A stretch of 64,000 nucleotides of DNA from an uncultured Clostridium sp. (GCA_902462295.1 CABQAZ010000008.1:1-64000); one strand, 5' to 3'. Numbered from the stretch's first letter, positions 1 through 9,388 are shown. Notes: generated from the sequence alone by a model not told the origin. A program made the numbers and translations.

Positions 1-2815
1 ACACTGCTACATTTGGCGCTTCTTTGTCTATATTTGTTATTTTTACATTTACTACAGATGTATTTCCAGCCAAATCTTTTATTGTTATATTTTCCCCACT
101 TGCTGTTGTGTTACTTGTATATGTTTTTGTTAATTTTAATTTATCTGTTGATAATGTCCAGCCACTTACTTCTTGGATTTCTTCATTTGACGTTATCGTT
201 ACTACTACACTTCCATTTGTTAATGTTGTTGTTGAATATGACACTGCTACATTTGGCGCTTCTTTGTCTATATTTGTTATTTTTACTGTTACTTCTGTTT
301 CATTTCCTGCTAAGTCTTTTATTGTTACTTTTTCTCCACTTGCTGTTGTATTACTTGTATATGTTTTTGTTAATTTTAATTTGTCTTCTGATAATGTCCA
401 GCCAGTTACTTCTTGTATTTGCTTATTTGATTCTATTGTTACTATTACATCTTTGTTTGTTACATTTGTTTCAGAATATCCTATTGTCATATACTTTATA
501 TCTTTTTCTTTGGCATATTTTATTACATATTCTGCATCTTGGTTTGTTATTATTGTTAATTTACTACATCCTGAAAATGCACTATCCTCTATAAATTTTA
601 CTCCACTTGATATTTCTATTTGTTTTAAATTTTTACATCCCTTAAACACCGAAAAACCTATATATGTTACCTCACTTGGTATCTCTATTTGTGTTAAACT
701 ACTGCATCCTTCAAATGCAGAATAACCTATACTTGTTACTTCTCTTGGGATTTCTATTTCTGTTAAACTACTACAATTATAAAATGCAACATCACATATA
801 CTAGTCACTCCACTTAAAATTGTATACTTCGTTTCTGTTTTTCCTTCTGGATATTTTATTATCTTCTTTCCATCTTTTGTATATAATACTCCTTTTTCAT
901 CCTTATAATTTCCATTCGCTTTATCTACTACTATTTGGGTTAAACTACTACATCCTTCAAATGCAGAACTACCTATACTCGTCACTCTACTTGGGATTTC
1001 TATTTGCGTTAAACTACTACATTTATAAAATACAGAATTACCTATTCTCGTTACTTCACTTGGAATCTCTATTTGCGTTAAACTACTACAATTATCAAAT
1101 GCATTAGTACCTATGCTCGTTACTCCACTTGGGATTTCTATTTGGGTTAAACTACTACATCCTTCAAATGCAGAACCACCTATGCTCGTTACTCCACTTT
1201 CTATTACTACACTTTTTATTGTACCTCTTACACTATACCATGGTACATCAGATGAACTTGTATAATTTTTCATATTCCCCGTACCTGATATTCTCAATAC
1301 TCCATCAGAAGAAAGACTTGCTGTTACACTTCCATCACCATTTTCTGATATATCTTCATATTTTGTATATAATATCTCATACTTTATATTTTTTTCTTTG
1401 GCATATTTTATTACATATTCTGCATCTTGGTTTGTTATTATTGTTAATTTACTACATCCATTAAATGTATCATCACCTATACTAGTCACTCCACTTGGGA
1501 TTTCTATTTGCGTTAAACTTATACAATTATAAAATGCATAAATACCTATGCTCGTTACTCCTCTTGGGATTTCTATTTGCGTTAAACTTATACAATTATA
1601 AAATGTAAAACCACCTATGCTCGTTACTCCACTTGGCATTTCTATTTGCGTTAAACTACTACATCCTGAAAATGCAGAACTACCTATGCTCGTTACTCCA
1701 CTTGGCATTTCTATTTCTGTTAAACTACTACAATTATAAAATGCACCATCACCTATACTAGTCACTCCACTTAAAATTGTATACTTCGTTTCTGTTTTTC
1801 CTTCTGGATATTTTATTATCTTCTTACCATCTTTTGTATATAATACTCCTTTTTCATCCTTATAATTTCCATTCTCTTTATCTACTACTATTTGCGTTAA
1901 ACTTCTACATCCATTAAATGCAGAACCACCTATGCTCGTTACTCCACTTGGGATTTCTATTTGCATCAAACTACTACAATTATTAAATGCATTAATACCT
2001 ATGCTCGTTACTCCACTTGGGATTTCTATTTGCGTTAAACTACTACAATTATAAAATGCATTATTACCTATGCTCGTTACTCCACTTGGGATTTCTATCT
2101 CTGTCAATTTACTACATTTCCAAAATGCAGAATCACCTATACTCGTTACTCCACTTAAAATTGTATACTTCGTTTCTGTTTTTCCTTCTGGATATTTTAT
2201 TATCTCCTTTTCATCTTTTGTATATAATACTCCTTTTTCATCTTTATATTTTTCATTCTCTTTATCTACTACTATTTGCGTTAAACTATAACAATTTTCA
2301 AATGCAGAACTTCCTATACTAGTCACTCCACTTGGAATCTCTATTTGCGTTAAACTACTACAATTATTAAATGCAGAATCACCTATGCTCGTTACTCCTC
2401 CTGGGATTTCTATTTGCGTTAAACTACTACAATTATAAAATGCATAACTCCCTATACTCGTTACTCCATTTTCTATTACTACACCTTTTATTGTAGTTCT
2501 TACACTATACCATGGTACATCAGATGAACTTGTATAATTTTTCATATTCCCCGTACCTGATATTCTCAATACTCCATCAGAAGAAAGACTTGCTGTTACA
2601 CTTCCATCACCATTTTCTGATATATCTCCAAAATCAGTTGAATTTGTAGCATAATTCTCTTTCATTTTATCCACTTGTTGTTTTGCCACCTCTTTTTCCG
2701 TTCTTTTTAGTCGTGGCAAAGCTATTGTAATTATCAATATTATTATGCTTATTACTACTAATAAACTTAGTATTGATATTAATTTCATTTTTTCTTGTTT
2801 TCTGATCTCTTTCAT
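1..2815 (-). CDS. BspA-type leucine-rich-repeat surface protein with Ig-like repeats (3' end outside window)
   Basis: The reverse strand is open from an ATG at 2815 (GGAAGG ribosome site just upstream) to the window edge, giving at least 938 residues. Residues 10-33 are one hydrophobic membrane segment with a lysine-rich start, so the protein is probably membrane-anchored with the rest outside. Next comes a DGVLRISGTG...VPWYS module, then many ~23-residue repeats of the form GVTSIGxxAFxNCSSLTQIEIP, characteristic of BspA/TpLRR proteins. A KYKDEKGVLYTKD insert occurs three times and the DGVLRISGTG module twice. The last ~160 visible residues are two Ig-like repeats ending in ITNIDKEAPNVAV. Such proteins commonly bind host or bacterial surfaces; that role is inferred here. 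The C-terminus is not visible, so a cell-wall anchor cannot be judged. Confidence 0.9.
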   Translation of the reverse strand, partial: MKEIRKQEKMKLISILSLLVVISIIILIITIALPRLKRTEKEVAKQQVDKMKENYATNSTDFGDISENGDGSVTASLSSDGVLRISGTGNMKNYTSSSDVPWYSVRTTIKGVVIENGVTSIGSYAFYNCSSLTQIEIPGGVTSIGDSAFNNCSSLTQIEIPSGVTSIGSSAFENCYSLTQIVVDKENEKYKDEKGVLYTKDEKEIIKYPEGKTETKYTILSGVTSIGDSAFWKCSKLTEIEIPSGVTSIGNNAFYNCSSLTQIEIPSGVTSIGINAFNNCSSLMQIEIPSGVTSIGGSAFNGCRSLTQIVVDKENGNYKDEKGVLYTKDGKKIIKYPEGKTETKYTILSGVTSIGDGAFYNCSSLTEIEMPSGVTSIGSSAFSGCSSLTQIEMPSGVTSIGGFTFYNCISLTQIEIPRGVTSIGIYAFYNCISLTQIEIPSGVTSIGDDTFNGCSKLTIITNQDAEYVIKYAKEKNIKYEILYTKYEDISENGDGSVTASLSSDGVLRISGTGNMKNYTSSSDVPWYSVRGTIKSVVIESGVTSIGGSAFEGCSSLTQIEIPSGVTSIGTNAFDNCSSLTQIEIPSEVTRIGNSVFYKCSSLTQIEIPSRVTSIGSSAFEGCSSLTQIVVDKANGNYKDEKGVLYTKDGKKIIKYPEGKTETKYTILSGVTSICDVAFYNCSSLTEIEIPREVTSIGYSAFEGCSSLTQIEIPSEVTYIGFSVFKGCKNLKQIEISSGVKFIEDSAFSGCSKLTIITNQDAEYVIKYAKEKDIKYMTIGYSETNVTNKDVIVTIESNKQIQEVTGWTLSEDKLKLTKTYTSNTTASGEKVTIKDLAGNETEVTVKITNIDKEAPNVAVSYSTTTLTNGSVVVTITSNEEIQEVSGWTLSTDKLKLTKTYTSNTTASGENITIKDLAGNTSVVNVKITNIDKEAPNVAV

Positions 2816-2899
2816 CTTTCTCACCCTTCCATTCCTCTAATTTTACATTAACATCTTTTTCTTTATTTTTCAACCTACTCTTTTCCTCTGTTTCCTTTT

Positions 2900-2972
2900 A
2901 TTACATTTTTTCCCTTACGGAAGCTATTTTTTCGTCCGTTTATTACATTTATGTTACATTTTTATTACATTT
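2900..2972 (-). promoter_or_regulatory. ATGTAA direct-repeat cluster upstream of the LRR gene
   Basis: Read on the minus strand, ATGTAAT/ATGTAAC occurs three times at 10-11-bp spacing between 2972 and 2941 and once more near 2908-2900, about 85-157 bases before the LRR start. A closely similar array lies at 34677-34706 upstream of a plus-strand metallopeptidase gene. The even spacing, about one helical turn, suggests a protein binding site, but the DNA is AT-rich and this is inference. Apart from this array and the pyrG terminator I see nothing else in 2816-3103. Confidence 0.35.
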
Positions 2973-3040
2973 ATCTATTTTTCAAAATTTAATAATTGGG
3001 GACCATTTTTAATTCATTTTAATATTTTTCAACAAAAATA

Positions 3041-3080
3041 AACCCAAATTATTAAACTATTCTGTCTAATAATTTGAGTT
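3041..3080 (-). terminator. Terminator of pyrG
   Basis: Reading the minus strand, AACTCAAATTATTA pairs with TAATAATTTGGGTT across a short loop and is followed by TATTTTTGTT. It lies 24 bases after the pyrG stop codon. Confidence 0.7.
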
Positions 3081-3103
3081 CACTTCACATATGCAATCTA
3101 TTT

Positions 3104-4705
3104 TTATTTATATTCTTTAGCAGCTTTTACTAACCCCACAAATAAAGGAGCAGGTCTATTAGGTCTAGACTTTAACTCTGGATGAAATTGTCCTGCTATA
3201 AAATATGGATGTTCTCTATATTCAACAATCTCAACTAATTTTCCATCAGGTGATGTTCCTGTACACATTAATCCTGCAGACTCTAATCTTTCTTTATAAT
3301 CATTATTATATTCAAATCTATGTCTATGCCTTTCAGATATTTTTTCATTACCATATAATTCTTTAGCTAAACTTCCATCTTTTAATATACATGGATATGC
3401 TCCAAGACGCATTGTTCCACCTTTTTTATCTACTCCTATCTGTTCATCCATAATATGTATTACTGGATTTTGTGTTTCTGGTGCAAATTCTGCTGAATTT
3501 GCGTCTTTTATTCCTAATACATTTCTTGCAAATTCAACAACTACCATTTGCATTCCTAAACAAATTCCTAATAATGGAATTTTATTTTCTCTTGCATATC
3601 TAATAGTCTCAATTTTTCCCTCTATTCCTCTGTTTCCAAATCCTCCAGGTACCACTATTCCCTGAAATCCTGATAATTTTTCAGCTACTGTCTCTGAATT
3701 TATTGTTTCACAATCTATTAATTTTATATTTATTTTTACTTTATTTGCAAATCCTGCATGATGTAAACTTTCTATTACTGATAAATAAGAATCTTCTAAT
3801 TTTATGTATTTTCCTACAATAGCAATGTTTACAGATTGCTCTCCTATACTTCTTACATTATCAATCATTTCTTGCCATTCTCTATTATCTGGTACATATT
3901 TATCAAGTCTTAAATGATTACATACTTCTCTCGCAAGTCCCTCTTCTTCTAGCATTAATGGTACAGCATATAAGTTATCTGCTGTTTTATTTTGAATTAC
4001 ACTACTTTTTCTTACATTACAAAATAGTGCAAGTTTTTCTCTTATATTGTCTGGAATATCTTGTTCTGTTCTACATACTAATATGTCTGGTTTTATTCCA
4101 AAACTTTGTAATTCTTTTACAGAATGTTGTGTTGGTTTTGATTTTATTTCATTTGAACCAAATATGTATGGTAATAGTGTTACATGTATATATACTACAT
4201 CTTCAGGATTTTTTTCTAATCCAACTTGACGAATTGCTTCTATTATTGATAATCCCTCTATGTCTCCTACAGTTCCACCAACTTCTGTTATTACTATATC
4301 TGTATCTGTATTTTCAAAACTGTAAATTTTCTCTTTTATTTCATTTGTTATGTGTGGAATTACTTGTACTGTTTTTCCTAAATAGTCTCCTCTTCTTTCT
4401 TTTTCTATAACACTTGAATATATTTTTCCCATTGTTACACTTGAATTTTGTGTAAGATTTTCGTCAATGAATCTTTCATAATGTCCTAAATCTAAATCTG
4501 TTTCTGCCCCGTCATCTGTTACAAATACTTCTCCATGTTCATATGGGCTCATTGTTCCTGGGTCTACATTTATATATGGGTCAAATTTTTGAATTGTTAC
4601 TTTATATCCTCTATTTTTTAATAGTCTTCCTAATGATGCAGCTGTTATTCCTTTTCCTAGTCCTGATACTACTCCTCCTGTTACAAATACATATTTTGTG
4701 TTCAT
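3104..4705 (-). CDS. pyrG: CTP synthase
   Basis: This 533-residue protein makes CTP from UTP with glutamine as nitrogen donor, the last step of de novo pyrimidine synthesis. The N-terminal synthetase domain starts with TGGVVSGLGKGITAASLG, the family's P-loop, and contains the PYEHGEVFV and ITEVGGTVGD segments. The C-terminal class I glutamine amidotransferase domain has the nucleophile motif GICLGMQ (Cys near residue 383) and the His-Glu pair in FHPEL. Length matches the family. The ATG start has an AGGAGG site eight bases upstream. The gene stands alone between its own terminator and the hsp20 terminator. Confidence 0.98.
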   Translation of the reverse strand: MNTKYVFVTGGVVSGLGKGITAASLGRLLKNRGYKVTIQKFDPYINVDPGTMSPYEHGEVFVTDDGAETDLDLGHYERFIDENLTQNSSVTMGKIYSSVIEKERRGDYLGKTVQVIPHITNEIKEKIYSFENTDTDIVITEVGGTVGDIEGLSIIEAIRQVGLEKNPEDVVYIHVTLLPYIFGSNEIKSKPTQHSVKELQSFGIKPDILVCRTEQDIPDNIREKLALFCNVRKSSVIQNKTADNLYAVPLMLEEEGLAREVCNHLRLDKYVPDNREWQEMIDNVRSIGEQSVNIAIVGKYIKLEDSYLSVIESLHHAGFANKVKINIKLIDCETINSETVAEKLSGFQGIVVPGGFGNRGIEGKIETIRYARENKIPLLGICLGMQMVVVEFARNVLGIKDANSAEFAPETQNPVIHIMDEQIGVDKKGGTMRLGAYPCILKDGSLAKELYGNEKISERHRHRFEYNNDYKERLESAGLMCTGTSPDGKLVEIVEYREHPYFIAGQFHPELKSRPNRPAPLFVGLVKAAKEYK

Positions 4706-4747
4706 TTATTTTTCCTCCTAATTTACCGTTTTGCTTTAAAATTAAAA

Positions 4748-4797
4748 AAGATAGATTAAAATAAAACTGCAAAATCGGTTTTTTTTTAATCTATCTT
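4748..4797 (-). terminator. Terminator of hsp20
   Basis: On the minus strand AAGATAGATTAAAA pairs perfectly with TTTTAATCTATCTT, followed by TTTTAAT. It separates hsp20 from pyrG. Confidence 0.75.
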
Positions 4798-4862
4798 AAT
4801 TATATTAATATGATATCACTTTTTTTGTTAATTTTCAATATTTTTTATTTTTTTTTATACTT

Positions 4863-5282
4863 TTATTCTCCAATTGGAATATATTTCTTTTCTTCTATTC
4901 TCTTTTCTGGCTCTTTTGGAAATTCTATTGTTAATATTCCGTTTTTGAAATTTGCTTTAATGTCTTCTTCACTTACATTTTCTCCAACATAATAGCTTCT
5001 TGAGCACATTCCAGAAAATCTTTCTCTTTTTAAATATTTAGCATGTTTATCTTCTTTTTCTTCATTTTTTTCTGCTGATACTGTCAAATATCCCTCATGT
5101 AATTCTATTTTTATGTCTTCTTTGTCATATCCTGGTATGTCAATTTCTAAAAAGTATTTTCCATCTTTCTCTTTTAAATCGGTTTTCATTAATTTACTTT
5201 CTTTTTCTGTGAAAAATGAATCAGGTAAAACCTCATCCCAAAAATCTAATCCATTTCCATTTCTTCTTGGTATCATCATCAT
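4863..5282 (-). CDS. hsp20: Hsp20/alpha-crystallin small heat-shock protein
   Basis: The 139-residue product is an ATP-independent cytoplasmic holdase that keeps unfolding proteins soluble. The alpha-crystallin domain spans about residues 33-130, with the usual YFLEIDIPGYDKEDIKIELHEGYLTVSAE start, the FSRSYYVGENV-like strand and FKNGILTIEFPK near the end. A partner-binding I/V-x-I/V stretch (KKYIPIGE) closes the protein. The ATG follows an AAGGAGG site at ideal spacing. It is monocistronic, with a strong promoter and a CIRCE-like operator upstream, so heat-inducible control by HrcA is likely. Confidence 0.95.
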   Translation of the reverse strand: MMMIPRRNGNGLDFWDEVLPDSFFTEKESKLMKTDLKEKDGKYFLEIDIPGYDKEDIKIELHEGYLTVSAEKNEEKEDKHAKYLKRERFSGMCSRSYYVGENVSEEDIKANFKNGILTIEFPKEPEKRIEEKKYIPIGE

Positions 5283-5376
5283 AATTCATTACCTCCTTAT
5301 AATTTTATGTGTTGACACCTTATTCGGTTGCACATATATAGTATTAACCTTTTGGCTAATTTCTATTTACATACTT

Positions 5377-5405
5377 ATTATAAATCTTGTTTTTAGCATT
5401 GTCAA
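5377..5405 (-). promoter_or_regulatory. Sigma-A promoter of hsp20
   Basis: The minus strand reads TTGACA (5405-5400), a 17-base spacer and TATAAT (5382-5377), a perfect consensus promoter about 95 bases before the hsp20 start. The CIRCE-like operator covers its -35 box. Confidence 0.85.
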
Positions 5406-5419
5406 TACGAGAGTGCTAA
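5393..5419. promoter_or_regulatory. CIRCE-like HrcA operator
   Basis: TTAGCATTG (5393-5401), nine bases, then GAGTGCTAA (5411-5419). The CIRCE consensus is TTAGCACTC-N9-GAGTGCTAA, so one arm is perfect and the other matches 7 of 9 bases. It overlaps the hsp20 -35 element, the right place for HrcA repression. Confidence 0.75.
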
Positions 5420-5441
5420 AATTCACAGAATTTTCACATTT

Positions 5442-5981
5442 CTAATTTTCTTTTTTAAATTTGAATTTTATTGAATACATTATTAAAGAAAATATTGTTG
5501 CTAGTATTGCTAAATAATATAAGTATAAATCAATTCTAAATGGCATTGATATATTAAATTGATTTATAAATAAAGATGATACTATTGCTAAATAAAATAA
5601 AACTGTTGCAAGTTTTCCATACCATTTGCTATAAACAACAACTTCTTCTTTTTTATAAAGGAATGATGCAGAAATTATCATTACACATTCCTTTATAAAT
5701 ACAATAGTAAAAATCCACCATGGTAAAATTTTTAAAATTGCTAGTGATAATAATAATGATATTTGTGTTAGCTTATCAGCTAGTGGGTCAATTAATTTTC
5801 CAATATCTGTTATATAATTAAACCTACGTGCTATTAATCCATCTAAGACATCTGTTATTGCAGAAATTGTAAATATACACAATGCAATTAAAAAATGTTT
5901 TGTCACTACAGATATAAAAATAAATGGTATTAATATAAAACGTATAATTGTTAGAATATTTGGTATATTTTCTTTTTTCAT
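5442..5981 (-). CDS. pgsA: CDP-diacylglycerol--glycerol-3-phosphate 3-phosphatidyltransferase
   Basis: PgsA makes phosphatidylglycerophosphate from CDP-diacylglycerol and glycerol-3-phosphate, the committed step to phosphatidylglycerol. The 179-residue protein has the CDP-alcohol phosphotransferase signature DG-x2-AR-x8-G-x3-D-x3-D, read as DGLIARR...GKLIDPLADK near residues 47-70, and about five to six membrane segments. It follows the Clp ATPase gene by 52 bases with its own GAAAGGAAA site and may be cotranscribed with it. Confidence 0.93.
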   Translation of the reverse strand: MKKENIPNILTIIRFILIPFIFISVVTKHFLIALCIFTISAITDVLDGLIARRFNYITDIGKLIDPLADKLTQISLLLSLAILKILPWWIFTIVFIKECVMIISASFLYKKEEVVVYSKWYGKLATVLFYLAIVSSLFINQFNISMPFRIDLYLYYLAILATIFSLIMYSIKFKFKKEN

Positions 5982-6033
5982 TTAAATTTTCCTTTCAAAA
6001 ATTTACAAGGTTTAAAAGATTTTAAATCAATTT

Positions 6034-8433
6034 CTAATTTACTTTAAATTTTAAGTTGTCATTTTCAAGCTCTACTGTAATATTTTGACCATCATGTACT
6101 TCTTCTCTTAAAACCATTTCTGAAATTTCATCTTCTATATATCTCTGGATAGCTCTTCTTAGTGGACGAGCTCCAAATTTTAAGTTTGTTCCTTTTTCTA
6201 ATATAAATTCTTTTGCTTCTTCTGAAACAGTTAAGTCCATATTTTTTTCTGCTAATGCCTTTTTTGTGTCTTTAAGCATTAAGTCAACTATTTGTATTAA
6301 TTCTGGTTTTGTTAATGAGTCAAATACAATTATTTCATCTATTCTATTTAGAAATTCAGGTCTAAATACTTGTTTTAGATTTTCTTCAATTTTGCTTGTA
6401 TCAACTGTCTGTTTTGCAAAACCTATTGAATTATTGTTTAAATTTGAACCAGCATTTGATGTCATTATTATTATCGTATTTTGAAAACTTACTGTATTTC
6501 CTTGTGAGTCTGTAAGTTTTCCATCATCAAGTACTTGAAGTAATATATTAAATACATCTGGGTGTGCTTTTTCAATTTCGTCTAATAATATTATTGAATA
6601 TGGTTTTCTTTTTACTTTTTCTGTAAGTTGACCTGCGTCTTCATATCCTACATATCCTGGAGGTGCACCTATTAATTTTGCTGTTGAGTGACTTTCCATA
6701 TATTCAGACATATCAACTCTAATTATTGAATCTTCTGAACCAAACATTTCATATGCTAAACTTTTAGCTAATTCTGTTTTACCAACTCCTGTTGGTCCTA
6801 CAAATATGAATGATGGTGGACGTTTTGTACTTTGTAATCCTGCACGATTTCTTCTTATTGCACGTGATACTGCACTTACTGCTTTGTCTTGACCAATTAC
6901 TCTTGTATGAAGATTTGTTTCAAGATTTAATAACTTTTGTGTTTCTGCTTCTGTTATTTTTTTAACAGGTATTTTAGTCCAACTTTCTATTACTTGTGCT
7001 ATATCTTGTGTTGTAAGATTTTTTAATTGAATTGTACTATTTAATTGGTCTATTTCTTCAATTAGTCTACATTCTTGTGTTTTTAGGTCTGCTGCTTTTT
7101 GATAATCTTCTGTTGAGTCTGCTTGTGCCGCATCTTCCTTTTGTGCTTGAACTTCTGCTAGTTCTTGTTTTAACATTTCAAGTCTAAATAATTCTTTATT
7201 TTCTAGATTTATTCTTGAACATGCTTCATCAAGAATATCTATTGCCTTGTCTGGTAAAAATCTGTCATGTATATATTTTTCTGACATTATAACTGTTTGT
7301 TTTATTATATCATTTGAAATTTTTACTTTATGATATTCTTCATAATATTTTTTTATTCCCTCTAAAATTTTTATAGATTCATCAATATTAGGTTCTTCTA
7401 CTAATACTTGTTGAAATCTTCTTTCTAATGCAGAATCTTTTTCTATATATTTTCTATATTCTTTTAGTGTTGTTGTTCCTATTAATTGGATTTCGCCATT
7501 AGATAGTGATGGTTTTAATATATTTGCCGCATTCATTGAGTGTTCTCCATCTCCTGCTCCTATTATATTATGAATTTCGTCTATTACAAGAATTATATTT
7601 CCATATTCTCTGCATTCGTCAATAATTCCTTTCATTCTTGCTTCAAATTGTCCTCTAAATTGTGTTCCTGCTATAACAGCTGTCATATCTAATAAATATA
7701 CTTCTTTATTTAATAGTTTTGCTGGTACATTATTATTAGCGATTTTAATTGCTAACCCTTGTGCTATAGCTGTTTTTCCAACCCCTGGTTCTCCAATTAA
7801 ACAAGGATTATTTTTTGTACGTCTATTTAAAATTTGTATTACTCTTTGTATTTCTTTGTCACGGCCAATTACCATATCCAATTCATTGTTTTTTGCTTTT
7901 TGTGTAAGGTTTTCTCCATATACGTCAAGATATTTTTTCTTCTTTTTTGTTTTCTTTTTTTCTACTTTTACTTTTTGTCTTCCATTTGATTCTTCTTCAT
8001 TTTTTCCTTGTTTTTTTGGTACTATACTTGCAAATATTGAACCAATAGGTATTCCTAAAGGATTTCCATCATTTTCTTCATCAACATCAAATTCGTCTGA
8101 CTCATAGTCTTCTGGTTCAAAATCTTCCATTCCCTCAAAGTTTTCTATTTTTAGATTTGATGATAAATCCTTGAATAAGCTTTCTAATTGTTTTGACATA
8201 TTTGACATATCTATATTATTTATTGGTGGTATATTGTTTTGACCATTATTTTTATTAACTTTTTTTTCATCGCTATCATCATTTTGTTTATTTTTTTCTG
8301 TTGGCATATTAGGAATTTCAATTCCTCTTTTTTTTGCACATTCTCTGCATAATCCTTCTTTAGATGTTACACCATTTTCTATTTTTTTTATAAAAATTTC
8401 TGCATTGTTTTTATTGCATTCTGAACATAACAT
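6034..8433 (-). CDS. clpE: Clp/Hsp100 AAA+ ATPase, ClpE/ClpC type with N-terminal zinc finger
   Basis: This 799-residue unfoldase should feed substrates to ClpP. The N-terminus has a four-cysteine zinc finger, C3-x2-C6 and C29-x2-C32, as in ClpE rather than the Clp-N repeats of ClpC. A charged low-complexity linker (residues ~45-165) leads to AAA1 (Walker A GEPGVGKT near 216, Walker B LVIDEIHN), a UVR-like middle segment (EDYQKAADLKTQE) and AAA2 (GPTGVGKT, ILLDEIEKAHPDV), then the D2 small domain. No clpP, ctsR or mcsB lies nearby. The MecA-like adaptor at 52966 is a plausible partner. The choice of clpE over clpC rests on the zinc finger. Confidence 0.9.
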   Translation of the reverse strand: MLCSECNKNNAEIFIKKIENGVTSKEGLCRECAKKRGIEIPNMPTEKNKQNDDSDEKKVNKNNGQNNIPPINNIDMSNMSKQLESLFKDLSSNLKIENFEGMEDFEPEDYESDEFDVDEENDGNPLGIPIGSIFASIVPKKQGKNEEESNGRQKVKVEKKKTKKKKKYLDVYGENLTQKAKNNELDMVIGRDKEIQRVIQILNRRTKNNPCLIGEPGVGKTAIAQGLAIKIANNNVPAKLLNKEVYLLDMTAVIAGTQFRGQFEARMKGIIDECREYGNIILVIDEIHNIIGAGDGEHSMNAANILKPSLSNGEIQLIGTTTLKEYRKYIEKDSALERRFQQVLVEEPNIDESIKILEGIKKYYEEYHKVKISNDIIKQTVIMSEKYIHDRFLPDKAIDILDEACSRINLENKELFRLEMLKQELAEVQAQKEDAAQADSTEDYQKAADLKTQECRLIEEIDQLNSTIQLKNLTTQDIAQVIESWTKIPVKKITEAETQKLLNLETNLHTRVIGQDKAVSAVSRAIRRNRAGLQSTKRPPSFIFVGPTGVGKTELAKSLAYEMFGSEDSIIRVDMSEYMESHSTAKLIGAPPGYVGYEDAGQLTEKVKRKPYSIILLDEIEKAHPDVFNILLQVLDDGKLTDSQGNTVSFQNTIIIMTSNAGSNLNNNSIGFAKQTVDTSKIEENLKQVFRPEFLNRIDEIIVFDSLTKPELIQIVDLMLKDTKKALAEKNMDLTVSEEAKEFILEKGTNLKFGARPLRRAIQRYIEDEISEMVLREEVHDGQNITVELENDNLKFKVN

Positions 8434-8471
8434 ATATTTATTTTCCTCTTTCCTTTTAATTAATATTATAT

Positions 8472-8500
8472 ATAATACATTAATTTTCCCAAATAGTCAA
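8472..8500 (-). promoter_or_regulatory. Promoter of the clpE-like gene
   Basis: On the minus strand TTGACT (8500-8495), 17 bases, then TATTAT (8477-8472), about 40 bases before the start codon. I see no CtsR box (GGTCAAA repeats) around it. Confidence 0.6.
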
Positions 8501-8551
8501 TAGAAAATGCATAGTATAAATTCACAATAAAATCCATTTTTACACCTCATT

Positions 8552-9325
8552 TTATACTTTTATATATTTTTTTATTGACTCAAACTTATTATCTCCAATT
8601 CCATTAATATTTTTTATTTCTTCAATCGAATTGAATTTTCCATTTTCTTTTCTATAATTTATTATTTTTAATGCTATTGATGGACCTATTCCTGGCAAAG
8701 TCTCTAATTCTGTTTGTGTTGCAGTATTAATATTTACTATAACTGTATTTCGTTCTTTTGGGGAATTATTTTCCTTTTGACTTTCTTTCGTATTACTAAC
8801 TTCATTAGCTCCATCTCCAGAGTTTGTTGTAATATATTCAAAATTTAAATTGTTTTTTAAATCATTATCATTTGGAATATTAATTTTCATTCCATCTTCT
8901 AATACATATACAAAATTGATTTTAGATACATTTGCTTTTTCTGTTGTTCCTCCTGCTAATTTTATTGCGTCAACAATTCTACTTCCTTGATTTAATATAA
9001 CTACTCCTGGATTATTTACCTCTCCTGTTACATATACATAAATTTTTCTTATTTCTGTTTCTTCTTGTTTTTTATTTTCTTCAACTATTTCTTCTGTTAT
9101 TAAATCTGTTTCTTCTTCTGATAAACTTTCTATATTTTTTTCTTTTGTTTCTTTATTTATGTTTTCATTATTTTTATCATCTTCTTTTGTTTCTTCTGCT
9201 ATAATATCATAGTCATTTGAATAATTATATTTTTTTATAATTTTATCTATTGAAAAATATATAATACTCAAAATCACTATAATAATTGCTATTACTACAT
9301 TTTTATTTTTTAAAATTTTTTTCAT
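8552..9325 (-). CDS. comEA: ComEA-like competence DNA receptor
   Basis: The 257-residue protein has one N-terminal membrane helix (residues ~9-28), an acidic Glu/Lys-rich linker (40-95), an SLBB domain (IYVYVTGEVNNPGVV ... IVDAIKLAGG, about 97-160) and a C-terminal helix-hairpin-helix pair (VNINTATQTELETLPGIG ... INGIGDNKFESIKKYI, 198-257). This is the ComEA layout: a membrane-tethered extracellular protein that binds incoming double-stranded DNA for transformation. comEC is not adjacent. It diverges from the carboxypeptidase gene. Confidence 0.88.
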   Translation of the reverse strand: MKKILKNKNVVIAIIIVILSIIYFSIDKIIKKYNYSNDYDIIAEETKEDDKNNENINKETKEKNIESLSEEETDLITEEIVEENKKQEETEIRKIYVYVTGEVNNPGVVILNQGSRIVDAIKLAGGTTEKANVSKINFVYVLEDGMKINIPNDNDLKNNLNFEYITTNSGDGANEVSNTKESQKENNSPKERNTVIVNINTATQTELETLPGIGPSIALKIINYRKENGKFNSIEEIKNINGIGDNKFESIKKYIKV

Positions 9326-9359
9326 AAAACCATTCCTTTCTAATTTTGTTATATGTTAC

Positions 9360-9388
9360 TTGAAATTTATTATTAAATACTGTATGAT
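9360..9388 (+). promoter_or_regulatory. Promoter of the D,D-carboxypeptidase gene
   Basis: TTGAAA (9360-9365), 17-base spacer, TATGAT (9383-9388), 33 bases before the ATG at 9422. Confidence 0.6.

Noticed and set aside
13..2322. Plus-strand open frames rich in Leu/Tyr (for example 24-725, 1129-1464, 2017-2322)
   Set aside because: They are the complement of the LRR gene repeats; they lack ribosome sites and have low-complexity composition.
1..2600. Regularly spaced repeats resembling a CRISPR array
   Set aside because: The repeats are in phase with codons of one long open frame, so they are protein repeats.
2667..2873. Minus-strand 68-residue frame
   Set aside because: It overlaps the LRR start region in another frame, has Lys/Asn-rich composition and no better ribosome site; the LRR ATG at 2815 explains the sequence.
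8434..8551. CtsR operator before the Clp ATPase gene
   Set aside because: No tandem GGTCAAA heptads are present; only a normal promoter is seen.
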